DNA of 64,000 bases from the NCBI GenBank assembly GCA_035485575.1, contig DATHNW010000008.1, positions 62,001 through 126,000 of the forward strand, read 5' to 3'. The stretch comes from DASRHD01 sp035485575. Lineage in GTDB: Bacteria > Verrucomicrobiota > Verrucomicrobiia > Opitutales > Opitutaceae. Of this stretch, positions 45,772 through 53,443 are shown one piece after another (positions within the stretch are counted from its first letter, which is position 1; every line of letters begins with the position of its first letter). The position numbers and the translations under genes are program-made. A model generated the notes under the pieces. That model did no database searches, was not told where the DNA came from, and worked only from the letters and a program-made list of their open reading frames with translations.

Positions 45772-46326
45772 ATGCGCGAACGTCGCACAAGCACCAAGGA
45801 AAGCCTCGCCGGCCAGCTCCTGCTGGCGCATCCGGCCATGCGCGATTCAAATTTCTGCCGCACGGTCGTGCTCATGTCGGCGCATGACTCCGACGGCGCG
45901 ATGGGCGTCGTGCTCAACCGCCCGCTCGGCCAGCGCCTGGGCCAGCTCAACGGCCAGTTTGCGCTCGGCCCGCTGAGCGACGTCGAGGTGTTTCGCGGCG
46001 GGCCGGTCCAGACCGAGCAGCTCATTCTCGCCGCATGGCAGTTCCGGTCGGATGGTTTCAAGCTCTACTTTGGGATCGAGCCGGAAAAGGCCGAACAGCT
46101 CAAGTCCGAGGACGGCCTGCATGTGAGGGCGTTCCTTGGCTACTCGGGGTGGGTGCGCGGCCAGCTGGAAAAGGAGCTGAAACAGGACACCTGGGTCATT
46201 GCCCATGTGCCGGGAAACCTGCTGGAACAGCCGCAGGACATGGGGTTGTGGCGGGCCGTGCTCGGCGGCATGGGCCCGGAGTGGAAGCTGCTGGCGAACG
46301 AGCCGGAGGACCCGGCGGAAAACTGA
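45772..46326 (+). CDS. YqgE/AlgH family protein
   Basis: 184 residues of UPF0301. The LAGQLLLAHPAMRDSNFCRT start, GAMGVVLNRPLGQRL and the FLGYSGWVRGQLEKEL block are diagnostic. Members are soluble with unclear biochemical role, once tied to alginate regulation. The ATG at 45772 is used; a TTG at 45751 would overlap the deaminase stop as TTGA and is a possible alternative start in this genome. It sits directly after the deaminase and likely shares its transcript. Confidence 0.9.
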   Translation: MRERRTSTKESLAGQLLLAHPAMRDSNFCRTVVLMSAHDSDGAMGVVLNRPLGQRLGQLNGQFALGPLSDVEVFRGGPVQTEQLILAAWQFRSDGFKLYFGIEPEKAEQLKSEDGLHVRAFLGYSGWVRGQLEKELKQDTWVIAHVPGNLLEQPQDMGLWRAVLGGMGPEWKLLANEPEDPAEN

Positions 46327-46369
46327 GCCGAATAAGCTGTCGCCTCACTAGCCAATCACGAAAACAACC

Positions 46370-46603
46370 ATGTTCATCAAGTCCGATCCGAAGCAGGAAA
46401 GACCAAAATCCGAGAATAAAAAGATCACCGCCTGCAAAGATTGCGGGGGAATGGTTTCCAAAAAAGCGGCATCATGTCCGCATTGCGGCGCCAGAATAAG
46501 GGTTTCGGAGGTCAATCAACTCGCCACGATCATTATGGCGTTGATTCTTCTGGGGATCATTCTGGCGATCTTCCTGCCGTTGATCGGAATAGCCACCCGT
46601 TAA
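46370..46603 (+). CDS. Small zinc-ribbon membrane protein
   Basis: 77 residues. The zinc ribbon has CKDCGG and CPHCGA cysteine pairs, and a single C-terminal membrane helix follows (LATIIMALILLGIILAIFLP). It is a common small architecture of unknown function. It lies 61 bp from the left end of the IS1-type transposon, on the opposite strand from the transposase. Confidence 0.75.
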   Translation: MFIKSDPKQERPKSENKKITACKDCGGMVSKKAASCPHCGARIRVSEVNQLATIIMALILLGIILAIFLPLIGIATR

Positions 46604-46656
46604 CAACGAAAGCCGTACTGAGTGAAATATATTGTCGCCCAAACTGTACCACTACC

Positions 46657-46664
46657 CCTAATAT
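46657..46664. repeat. Left target-site duplication of the IS1-type transposon
   Basis: CCTAATAT immediately precedes the left terminal repeat; the same eight bases follow the right terminal repeat at 49156-49163. An intact duplication shows insertion by this element and little change since. Confidence 0.9.
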
Positions 46665-46673
46665 GGCACTGTC

Positions 46674-47555
46674 TCACTTTGAATTTCTTTTACGGTAGGG
46701 GCCACGTTTTGCGGATTCCGGCATGGCATCATCAATCAGCTTAACAATATCGGTCATTTCCCAAAGGCGATTGGAAATCCCAGCAGCCATGGCCGGGGCC
46801 ATCCGCACTGCGCTGTTAATTCGGGCGAAGTTATACCAGAGAGTGTAAAGTGCGACCATGTGACAATGGTTCTCGAATTTCTTGCTGTGCGCATTTGTCA
46901 GCCGGGTATAGCGCCGCATGTGCATCCGCATCGAAAGATTACTGCGCTCCACGTGAGACGTTGAAATGCCCTTGGCGGCGGGACTGCCGCAAACGGTCTC
47001 TTTGTGGGCGCCAGTACAGGGCGGTGGACTGTAACGAGCTGGCCCATTGGTCGGCTCAGGCCCGTAATGCTTAACGAGCATGGCGTAATCGACCTCCGTT
47101 CCAAAAGCCGATTCAACGGCGGTCAAATATGGCTTATAACCGTCGGTCGTAAGTTGGACGCGGGTTGCGAGCCGGGATTTCAGATCGTCCATGAACTCCA
47201 TGGCATATCCGGCGTCACGCCCGCCAACCAAGTATGAGACGATCAACTTACTCTCTTTTGCGAGGCCGCACCATGTCCATACAGAACCGGCCCCATCGGG
47301 TGCGGCTTTCGCGGTGCGCAGCGTCTTATCCTTGGCATAACAGAAAGACCAAATCTCATCGCATTGCACCTGCTGAGCTTCCACGCCGCGCACGTGTTCG
47401 TCATGGAACTTGGCGCAAGCAGTCCCGGCATCGACCAACATCTTTGTGACGGTGTTAATCGAAACATCCGCAACGCGGGCAACAGCGCGCATGGAAGAAC
47501 CTTCGCAAAGCATCGATAGGATTTGCGTGCGTTTTTCTATGGGCAGCTTGTTCAT
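46674..47555 (-). CDS. IS1-family DDE transposase (single-frame type)
   Basis: 293 residues. An N-terminal helix-turn-helix (RAVARVADVSINTVTKML) precedes the DDE catalytic residues Asp66 (VQCDEIWSF), Asp138 (LTTDGYKPY) and Glu204 (HVERSNLSMRMHMRRYTR). The last block parallels the ERHNLNLRQHLARL motif of IS1 InsB. Unlike classic IS1 no frameshift is needed. The stop codon TGA lies within the left terminal inverted repeat, so the C-terminal residues are encoded by transposon end sequence. Confidence 0.9.
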   Translation of the reverse strand: MNKLPIEKRTQILSMLCEGSSMRAVARVADVSINTVTKMLVDAGTACAKFHDEHVRGVEAQQVQCDEIWSFCYAKDKTLRTAKAAPDGAGSVWTWCGLAKESKLIVSYLVGGRDAGYAMEFMDDLKSRLATRVQLTTDGYKPYLTAVESAFGTEVDYAMLVKHYGPEPTNGPARYSPPPCTGAHKETVCGSPAAKGISTSHVERSNLSMRMHMRRYTRLTNAHSKKFENHCHMVALYTLWYNFARINSAVRMAPAMAAGISNRLWEMTDIVKLIDDAMPESAKRGPYRKRNSK

Positions 47556-47645
47556 GACAGATATTCAAACTGAACTTTTTGCTTAACGTCAAGCATATTT
47601 GAATTGAATGCGATGAGATTTGGTGCTTTGTTGGCAGAGGTTAAC

Positions 47646-47675
47646 AAAAAGCCCCCACGGCTTACGCCGTGAGGG
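47646..47675 (-). terminator. Rho-independent terminator inside the transposon
   Basis: Minus strand: a stem of CCC plus CACGGC paired with GCCGTG plus GGG (one mismatch), loop GTAA, followed by a T-tract at 47646-47650. It ends transcription from the passenger gene upstream and shields the transposase gene from it. Confidence 0.75.
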
Positions 47676-47812
47676 CGGACTGGGTTGACCACCGGCCCTT
47701 TGGGGATGCAACCCCGGGGGCCTTTATTTTCTAGTCAGCCTCGCACGCTGGTAGTCGAGCGGGAGGCTATCTGGGCCTAAGGCTGTGCATGTTTTACTCC
47801 TTTGGTTGAGGG
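47651..47812 (-). ncRNA. Structured RNA region after the passenger gene
   Basis: Between the 196-residue passenger gene and the terminator, the minus strand contains AGGAG plus ATG opening a 7-codon ORF (47767-47790), a stem AGCCTC/GAGGCT, and a nested hairpin with outer GGCCC/GGGCC and inner GGGG/CCCC, then the terminator. Several stacked hairpins in 160 bp are more than a simple terminator needs. It may be a small RNA or a regulatory 3' region. No known RNA family is recognised. Confidence 0.35.
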
Positions 47813-48403
47813 TTAAGGCATATCGCCAACCATGCCCGAAGTTGCGGACATGGAATCTGGTTCATCGGCCTCAGGGGTGTCGCCGAAAATTTCTTCCGCC
47901 TGAGTGCGACGCGAGGCGCGCATGCCATACCACTTTCGCAGACCGAAAAGGTCATCGCTGACCTTCGCGATATACGTGGTGTTGCGCACCAATGCGATTT
48001 TGAGAGCCCGCTTATTATTGGCCTCGCTTGTGCCGACAAATTTATACCCATGGCTGGTGAGGGCGGAATAAATTTCATCCGTCGAAGCCGGCGAAGGTTC
48101 ACCGCCGGCAGCAATAGAGCGGGCGGTCAGATAATCGAAGACCGCCTGCCCAAGGGTCTTGTTGAAAAACTGATCCTTCCGGAAGCGCAGCTGTTTATCC
48201 TGGTCGGCCGGGGTGCCAGCTTCATCAACAGCGAAGAGTTCAGGAATCCCTGCCAGTTTGCAAAGTTGATTGGCGGCCAGCTTAAGCGGAGTTAGCTCAG
48301 CTTCGCGAGCGGCAAGCTGTTCCCGCATCGGTTGGATTTTCGCTTCCTTATCAGCGATATCCGATTTGATGGCCTCGATGGCCTTAAGGTATGCGGTCGT
48401 CAT
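47813..48403 (-). CDS. Transposon passenger protein, unknown function
   Basis: 196 residues. The first ~45 form a coiled coil (AIEAIKSDIADKEAKIQPMR followed by EQLAAREAEL). The middle and C-terminal part look helical, with a possible winged helix at 90-165 (LGQAVFDYLTARSIAAGG, TDEIYSALTSHGYKF). It has a Pro/Ala/Asp-rich tail. No catalytic motif is seen. As a passenger of the transposon it could regulate transposition or serve the host. A palindrome lies just upstream of its start. Confidence 0.65.
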   Translation of the reverse strand: MTTAYLKAIEAIKSDIADKEAKIQPMREQLAAREAELTPLKLAANQLCKLAGIPELFAVDEAGTPADQDKQLRFRKDQFFNKTLGQAVFDYLTARSIAAGGEPSPASTDEIYSALTSHGYKFVGTSEANNKRALKIALVRNTTYIAKVSDDLFGLRKWYGMRASRRTQAEEIFGDTPEADEPDSMSATSGMVGDMP

Positions 48404-48409
48404 GCCTCA

Positions 48410-48427
48410 CATTCATCGCAATGAATG
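48410..48427. promoter_or_regulatory. Palindrome upstream of the passenger gene
   Basis: CATTCAT-CGCA-ATGAATG, with perfect 7-bp arms, lies 6 bp before the passenger gene start, where an operator for autoregulation would sit. It is within the transposon. Confidence 0.4.
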
Positions 48428-48499
48428 GCAGGCACAAGAAAAATATTAGCTATGACCTACATCACATTTATAAATAGTTTAAATCCAATAAATTACTAT

Positions 48500-48742
48500 C
48501 TACTTCTTTGATTTATTCCACCGTGATTTCGCCGCTTCACGTGCAATTTTTTTCCTTTTGCTGGCCGACAATGAGGCTGCGCGTGCCGTTCCACCGAGAC
48601 GACCAAGCGCCGCTGCGGCTTTATTTTTGCCACTTGCCGCCGGGCCGCCCTCCTCGATCTGGCCGGTGGCAATCTGCATCACACGGACGGCGTTACTGAC
48701 GACATCAGCAGGGCGTTTTTGTCCTTTTGGGCCTTTGGGCAT
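48500..48742 (-). CDS. Small basic passenger protein (KGG/histone H1-like)
   Basis: 80 residues, basic. It begins MPKGPKGQKRPADVVSNAVR and ends with the repeat-like stretch AAAALGRLGGTARAASLSAS followed by KRKKIAREAAKSRW. This resembles a family annotated as RNA-binding or histone H1-like protein that I recall near IS1-type elements in several bacteria. It probably binds nucleic acid. It is transcribed in the same direction as the transposase and the other passenger gene. Confidence 0.7.
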   Translation of the reverse strand: MPKGPKGQKRPADVVSNAVRVMQIATGQIEEGGPAASGKNKAAAALGRLGGTARAASLSASKRKKIAREAAKSRWNKSKK

Positions 48743-48773
48743 TAGAGTCCTCCATGCTTAGCGTTAAGCATGG

Positions 48774-49094
48774 TTAAACCAAACGCCGCCGTCGCCTTCG
48801 TGTCAAGGTTCCAACAGGGAGCCAATCTGGCGTTCCCCATTTCTGAGCAATTTTGTTCAGTGGTGAAATCTCAGTTTTGCGCAACGGCGCTAAGCGCAAC
48901 GCGGGCTGTGGGTCAGTTTGATAAACCCATCTCGGCTCAACCTCCCGCAAGTGCTGCGGGCATCCCAAGCCGTAAGGATGGAAGCGATAGACTGTCTTTT
49001 CTGGCGCATGCGGCTGTCTTGGCTCAGCTCGCGGAAGGCGATATTTTGCCCCAAACTTTTTGCGCATGAACTGCAATCTTTCCGATTTGGTCAC
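48774..49094 (-). CDS. Possible third passenger ORF
   Basis: 106 residues from a GTG at 49094, basic and Pro/Arg-rich, ending LTRRRRRRLV. It begins TKSERLQFMRKKFGAKYRLP. No domain is recognised and the composition is compatible with a chance ORF. It fills the gap between the 80-residue gene and the right transposon end, so it would be the third passenger if real. Confidence 0.3.
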   Translation of the reverse strand: MTKSERLQFMRKKFGAKYRLPRAEPRQPHAPEKTVYRFHPYGLGCPQHLREVEPRWVYQTDPQPALRLAPLRKTEISPLNKIAQKWGTPDWLPVGTLTRRRRRRLV

Positions 49095-49155
49095 GCATCC
49101 CGGTTTCTACCCTTCCCCTATGAAAACAAGGCCAAATTCAAAGTGAGACAGTGCC

Positions 49156-49163
49156 CCTAATAT
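49156..49163. repeat. Right target-site duplication of the IS1-type transposon
   Basis: CCTAATAT directly after the right terminal repeat, identical to 46657-46664. Only 7 bp separate it from the -35 element of the rpmJ promoter. Confidence 0.9.
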
Positions 49164-49170
49164 TTCCGCG

Positions 49171-49199
49171 TTGACAGCACCCTTCCGCGCCTATGCTTT
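49171..49199 (+). promoter_or_regulatory. Sigma-70-type promoter of rpmJ
   Basis: A perfect -35 hexamer TTGACA (49171-49176) is followed by TATGCT at 49192 (15-bp spacing) or TGCTTT at 49194 (17-bp spacing) as -10 candidates. The rpmJ ATG at 49209 follows within 10-15 bp, implying a very short leader. The transposon insertion stopped just short of this element. Confidence 0.6.
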
Positions 49200-49208
49200 G
49201 GACACTTT

Positions 49209-49334
49209 ATGAAAGTCGTCTCCTCCATTAAATCGGCCAAGAAGCGCCACCCCGACTGCCAGGTCGTGCGTCGCCGCGGCAAGATCTACGTCATCAACAA
49301 GACCGACCCGCGCTACAAGGCGCGCCAAGGCTGA
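49209..49334 (+). CDS. rpmJ: 50S ribosomal protein L36 (zinc-free type)
   Basis: 41 residues: MKVVSSIKSAKKRHPDCQVV then RRRGKIYVINKTDPRYKARQ and a final G. It matches the longer L36 paralogue class that lacks the four-residue zinc site, typically paired with the zinc-free L31 gene. The pairing is seen here with rpmE2, 18 bp downstream. In other bacteria the class is induced under zinc limitation; no Zur-like operator was identified here. Confidence 0.93.
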   Translation: MKVVSSIKSAKKRHPDCQVVRRRGKIYVINKTDPRYKARQG

Positions 49335-49352
49335 TCCCAACCTTTTTTCACC

Positions 49353-49607
49353 GTGAAACCCGAAGGCCATCCCACTCTCAACAACGTGTGCTTCCTCGAC
49401 GTCGCCACGGGCAAGCGTTTCCTCACGCGGTCCACCATGAAATCGGCGCGCAAGGAGAAAATCGACGGCGAGGATTACTTCATTGTCCTGCGCGACGTCA
49501 CGATGGATTCGCATCCCGCCTACACCGGCGAGAAGCGCCTCGTGGATACCGCGGGCCGCGTCGAGAAATTTACCTCGAAATTCAAGCGCAGCACGGCGAA
49601 GAAATAA
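49353..49607 (+). CDS. rpmE2: 50S ribosomal protein L31 type B
   Basis: 84 residues from a GTG start. The blocks KPEGHPTLNNVCFLDVATGK and KRFLTRSTM fit type B L31 (the HP...FxD...FLTxST pattern), which lacks the cysteine zinc ligands of type A. It follows rpmJ in one transcript, and a strong terminator lies 31 bp after the stop. The C-terminal tail is basic (SKFKRSTAKK). Confidence 0.92.
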   Translation: MKPEGHPTLNNVCFLDVATGKRFLTRSTMKSARKEKIDGEDYFIVLRDVTMDSHPAYTGEKRLVDTAGRVEKFTSKFKRSTAKK

Positions 49608-49637
49608 CCGTCCGCTGCAGCAGACCATCCGGCCAAG

Positions 49638-49668
49638 GCCCTCCCGATGCGGAGGGCTTTTTTGTTTT
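49638..49668 (+). terminator. Rho-independent terminator after rpmE2
   Basis: GCCCTCC and GGAGGGC form a perfect 7-bp stem with a 6-base loop, followed by TTTTTTGTTTT. It ends the rpmJ-rpmE2 transcript. Confidence 0.9.
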
Positions 49669-49897
49669 ATGCAGGTGGCGCAAAATTCCAGCCGGGGGCA
49701 GGGCAAGCCGGCCAGCATGATTAGAAAAAATTATCTTATTTTATCGCAGAATTCCAATAATTAATAGGGGAGAGGCCTCAGCTTTAAAGCTTCTCAGCCT
49801 CCGTCAATGTCTTGAGCATCCCGGGTCCTTTGCTTCAATGACTTACCCTTGTTTTTCCAGCCCGATTGGAATGCGCGCTGCTTGCTTCCGGCGTTTC

Positions 49898-52800
49898 ATG
49901 AAGCGATTCCATCGCCCCCTTGCCCTTTTATTTGTCCTGGCTCCCGCGGTTTTCGGACAGGTGTCGATGCTGACTCAGCATGGTGACAACTACCGGTCTG
50001 GTGCCAACCTGCAGGAAACGGTGCTCACCCCCTCAAACGTCAACAGCCGGCAGTTCGGCCTTTTGTTCGAGATCCCCGTGGTGGGGCAGGTCTATGCCCA
50101 GCCGTTGTATATCCCGAACCTGAACGGCCGCAATGTTCTGTTCGTGGCGACGATGGAGAACAACGTCTACGCCTTCGATGCCGACACCGGCGACGCCTTG
50201 TGGACGCAGAATCTTGGCACGCCGCCCTCCTATCTCGACACGGTCAAGCCGAACGACTCGACGTTCGTCGCCTCCAATCCCGGCCCCGGCCAGACGCTGA
50301 AAAGCAAATTCTACACGGACATCAACGGCGACGTCGGAATTCTCAGCACACCGGTGATCAATGGCACCACGCTTTATTGCGTGGCCAAGGTGAAGGAAGC
50401 GACGACCGGCCAGATCTATTTTACGCTCAATGCGCTCGATGTGACCTCGGGCATCGTTACCAAGTCGATCCAGATCGGATACAACCGTCCGAACAACCAA
50501 TTCTATGTTTGTGGCACCGCGAGTTCACTGCCGCCTGACGGCGTTCCTTTTCAGCCCAGTCCCGAGGCGTTCACTCCTGCGACCGATCCGGCGGCATTTT
50601 TGCCCACGGACTCCCCGATCTGCGATACATCAATAGGGAAAATCGTTTTCGATCCGCAGATCCAGCTGAACCGGCCGGCTTTGCTGTATCTGAACAACCG
50701 CATCTACGTCGCGTTCGGCGGGCACGGTGATTACAATTACATCCCGGTTCCGCACACGCCCGTGCTCAATGATCCGCAGAAAACTTCCTACTATCACGGC
50801 TGGGTCATGAGCTTCGATCCGGGCGACCTTCATCTCATCAACATCTTCAACGACACGCGGGACCTGACGTGGGGTCCGGTCATGAACAGCGACGGCACCC
50901 GGGTGAAGGATGTGAATGGCAACGACACTTTCCAGTGGCGGGCGGGCTGGGGGGCGGGCATCTGGCAGGCCGGCCAGGGCCTGGCCTCGGACGGCACTTA
51001 TATTTATTTGATGACGGGCAACGGGTCCTACCACCGCACCGAGTCCAATGTGAGCGACACCAACGACCAGGGCCTGGCCATGACGTACCTCAAGCTCGAC
51101 GGCAACCTGTCCGTGGTCGATCAATTCAATCCCGCGAACGGCTTTTTCGAAAACCAGGCGGACAAGGACATCGGCTCATCCGGCCCGTTGTTGATTCCTA
51201 GCCTGCAAATGCTCGTTGGCGGCGGCAAGTCGGCGACGCTTTATTCGCTGAGCACCGCCTCCCTGGCGCAGCCGCTTTCCTCGGTGCAGGTGGAGCCGGA
51301 TGATTATCTGCATCATATCCACGGCTCCCCCGTGTCCTGGGCCGATCCCTCCGGCGGCATGCGCGTTTTTCTCTGGCCGGAACGGTCGCCCCTCAGTGCT
51401 TACCATCTGGATGCCGGCGGCAATTTCACGTCCCTGGCGGTCAGCACCGCGGTGGCGCCCAACGGCATGCCCGCGGCCACGCTGGCCCTCACCGCCAATG
51501 GCAACAATCCCGGCACGGGCATCATCTGGGCATCGCTTCCCTATTCCATGGATGCGAGCGAGAACACGGTTTCGGGCATCGTGCGTGCCTACGATGCCAC
51601 CAATGTCGCCGGTGGACAGCTGACGGAAATCTGGAACAGCGCCAGCGACGACGCGCGCAGCCCCTGTAATTTTGCGAAATATTGCCCGATGACCGTGGTC
51701 AACGGCAAAGCCTACCGCGCGACTTTTTCGAACAAGATCTCGATTTACGGTCTGAAGATCGCAGCTTCCGCCGCCTCCTACATCTCGCCGGTGGCGGTGG
51801 AGTCGATCGCCACGGCCTTTGGCAGCACCCTGGCGACGGCCACGGCCCAGGCCACCACCGCGACCCTGCCCACGACTCTGGCCGGCACGACCATCACGAT
51901 TCTGGACAGCGCCGGGGTGCAGCAGCTGGCCCCGCTCTACAGCGTTTCACCCACCCAAATCATCTATGAGATTCCGCCCGGCACGGCTTTGGGCCGGGCC
52001 AAAGTCACCATTACCAATGGCAATGGGGTCGCCGCCACTGGAGTGGCTTCCATTGCGGCTCCCGCGCCCGGACTTTTTTCCGCGGACACGAGCGGGGGAG
52101 GGCTGGCCGTGGGCGAGATGTTTAAAACCGGCGCGCAGAGCCTCGAGCTGCTGACTGCGACGGGAAATTATTTCGATGCCAGCACGGGCGGCGCTTACCT
52201 CATCCTTTACGGCACGGGAATCCGCAACCAGCCGTCCGTCACCGCTACGATTGGCGGCCTTTCGGTCCCGGTCGTTTTTGCCGGCCCGCAAGGATCATAT
52301 GTCGGTGAGGACCAGGTTCTCCTCGGGCCGCTGCCGACCAGCTTGAAAGGCACCGGCTGGTCCAATGTGGTGCTGAGTGTCAACAGTGCCGTCGCGAACA
52401 CCGTGCAGGTGAATTTTGCCGGAAGTCCCGTCGCGAACACCAACTACACTTCGCTGGTGGCTTATAATCCGGCTTCCCAATCGATCTCATCCCCCGTGGT
52501 GGGTGTGATCCAGGCCAGCCCTAATCCGATGACGGTTTGCGACGGTTCGGGACTCGGCACCACGACCCTGACTTGGATTTCCAACGGCACCAGCAATGTC
52601 CAAGTGCATGCCGGCAGCCCGAACGGACCGCTCATTGCCCAATCAACGGGCATCACGGGAACCCAGGCGCTCAATCACCTGGTGCCAAATGGAACGGTTT
52701 TCTTTCTCCAGAACGTGTCCGGTGGATTGCCCCTGACTTCGGCCAACACCTTGGCGGTCGTGACAACTTATGTCACTACCAACGGCTGCAGTGGCCACAC

Positions 52801-53155
52801 CACCAACGGAGCCACTTATGTTTCCCAATCGGTTCCCACCTCAATGACGGCGGGGCATGCCTATAACGTTTCCGTGACATTGCGGAACAGCGGCACCACG
52901 ACCTGGCTGAATCCCACCGGTACGCCGTCCGGGACGGAGTATGCCTTGCTGGCCGCGAATTATCCCGGTTCATGGAATCTCAGCACGGTCGAGCTGCCCA
53001 ACTCCGTCGCCAGTGGGACGCAGGTCACCCTGAATTTCTCGGTCACTGCCCCGACGACTTCCGGCAATTACGTTTTCCAATGGCGAATGGCGCAAATGGG
53101 CGTCCAGTGGTTTGGCGACACGACTCCAGCCGTTACCGTAAACGTGCACCCCTAG
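49898..53155 (+). CDS. Large secreted beta-propeller protein with TIGR03437 and FW-type C-terminal domains
   Basis: 1085 residues. Signal peptide LALLFVLAPAVFGQ. Residues ~20-590 look like a PQQ-repeat-type beta-propeller (NNVYAFDADTGDALWTQNLG). Residues ~620-840 form a two-part Ig-like region ending in the TIGR03437 pattern YVGEDQVLLGPLPTSLKGTG ... VVLSVNSAVANTVQVNF, known from Acidobacteria and relatives. The last ~120 residues are an NBR1-type FW domain (RNSGTTTWLNPTG, FQWRMAQMGVQWFG). It is probably a surface or extracellular protein; function is not assignable. The ATG at 49898 was chosen because the signal peptide starts there. Confidence 0.8.
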   Translation: MKRFHRPLALLFVLAPAVFGQVSMLTQHGDNYRSGANLQETVLTPSNVNSRQFGLLFEIPVVGQVYAQPLYIPNLNGRNVLFVATMENNVYAFDADTGDALWTQNLGTPPSYLDTVKPNDSTFVASNPGPGQTLKSKFYTDINGDVGILSTPVINGTTLYCVAKVKEATTGQIYFTLNALDVTSGIVTKSIQIGYNRPNNQFYVCGTASSLPPDGVPFQPSPEAFTPATDPAAFLPTDSPICDTSIGKIVFDPQIQLNRPALLYLNNRIYVAFGGHGDYNYIPVPHTPVLNDPQKTSYYHGWVMSFDPGDLHLINIFNDTRDLTWGPVMNSDGTRVKDVNGNDTFQWRAGWGAGIWQAGQGLASDGTYIYLMTGNGSYHRTESNVSDTNDQGLAMTYLKLDGNLSVVDQFNPANGFFENQADKDIGSSGPLLIPSLQMLVGGGKSATLYSLSTASLAQPLSSVQVEPDDYLHHIHGSPVSWADPSGGMRVFLWPERSPLSAYHLDAGGNFTSLAVSTAVAPNGMPAATLALTANGNNPGTGIIWASLPYSMDASENTVSGIVRAYDATNVAGGQLTEIWNSASDDARSPCNFAKYCPMTVVNGKAYRATFSNKISIYGLKIAASAASYISPVAVESIATAFGSTLATATAQATTATLPTTLAGTTITILDSAGVQQLAPLYSVSPTQIIYEIPPGTALGRAKVTITNGNGVAATGVASIAAPAPGLFSADTSGGGLAVGEMFKTGAQSLELLTATGNYFDASTGGAYLILYGTGIRNQPSVTATIGGLSVPVVFAGPQGSYVGEDQVLLGPLPTSLKGTGWSNVVLSVNSAVANTVQVNFAGSPVANTNYTSLVAYNPASQSISSPVVGVIQASPNPMTVCDGSGLGTTTLTWISNGTSNVQVHAGSPNGPLIAQSTGITGTQALNHLVPNGTVFFLQNVSGGLPLTSANTLAVVTTYVTTNGCSGHTTNGATYVSQSVPTSMTAGHAYNVSVTLRNSGTTTWLNPTGTPSGTEYALLAANYPGSWNLSTVELPNSVASGTQVTLNFSVTAPTTSGNYVFQWRMAQMGVQWFGDTTPAVTVNVHP

Positions 53156-53199
53156 GCCGGTCTTGGGGGCACTCCGGGCTACGTTGCCGCCAGGGGGTG

Positions 53200-53234
53200 G
53201 ATTTGCGCCGCAAAATTTAAATGCGGCGCAAATC
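53200..53234. repeat. Long perfect hairpin after the beta-propeller gene
   Basis: GATTTGCGCCGCA (53200-53212) and TGCGGCGCAAATC (53222-53234) are perfect 13-bp inverted arms with a 9-base AT loop. It lies 44 bp after the preceding stop. Without a T-tract it may be a Rho-independent-like barrier, an mRNA stabiliser or an extragenic palindrome. Confidence 0.55.
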
Positions 53235-53443
53235 AGCTGCCTGAAAAATGCATCTGATTTTCTCAGAAACCGGACTTTTCCGATAATCCCTTATTGCAAA
53301 TTATTTTCTTCTTGCCCGTGAAACATGGGCTCCGCAGCCTGCCGGCTCCGTTCAACCAATCCGCCGCCGCTGCCTGCAAGTCCTTGCCGACCCAGACCTG
53401 GGCGGTGGGTAAATGATTCCAGAAAAATATCTTAGGAGCTACC

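Larger units (their letters stand above)
46665..49155. mobile_element. IS1-family transposon with passenger genes (2491 bp)
   Basis: The left end is GGCACTGTCTCACTTTGAAT plus TT (46665-46686); its exact reverse complement closes the right end (49134-49155), giving 22-bp perfect terminal inverted repeats. An 8-bp target duplication CCTAATAT flanks the element. The transposase lies at the left end with its stop inside the terminal repeat. The remaining ~1.6 kb carry at least two passenger genes and a structured transcript end. Standard IS1 elements are about 0.8 kb, so this is an extended, cargo-bearing form. Complete ends and duplication suggest a recent, potentially active insertion. Confidence 0.9.
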
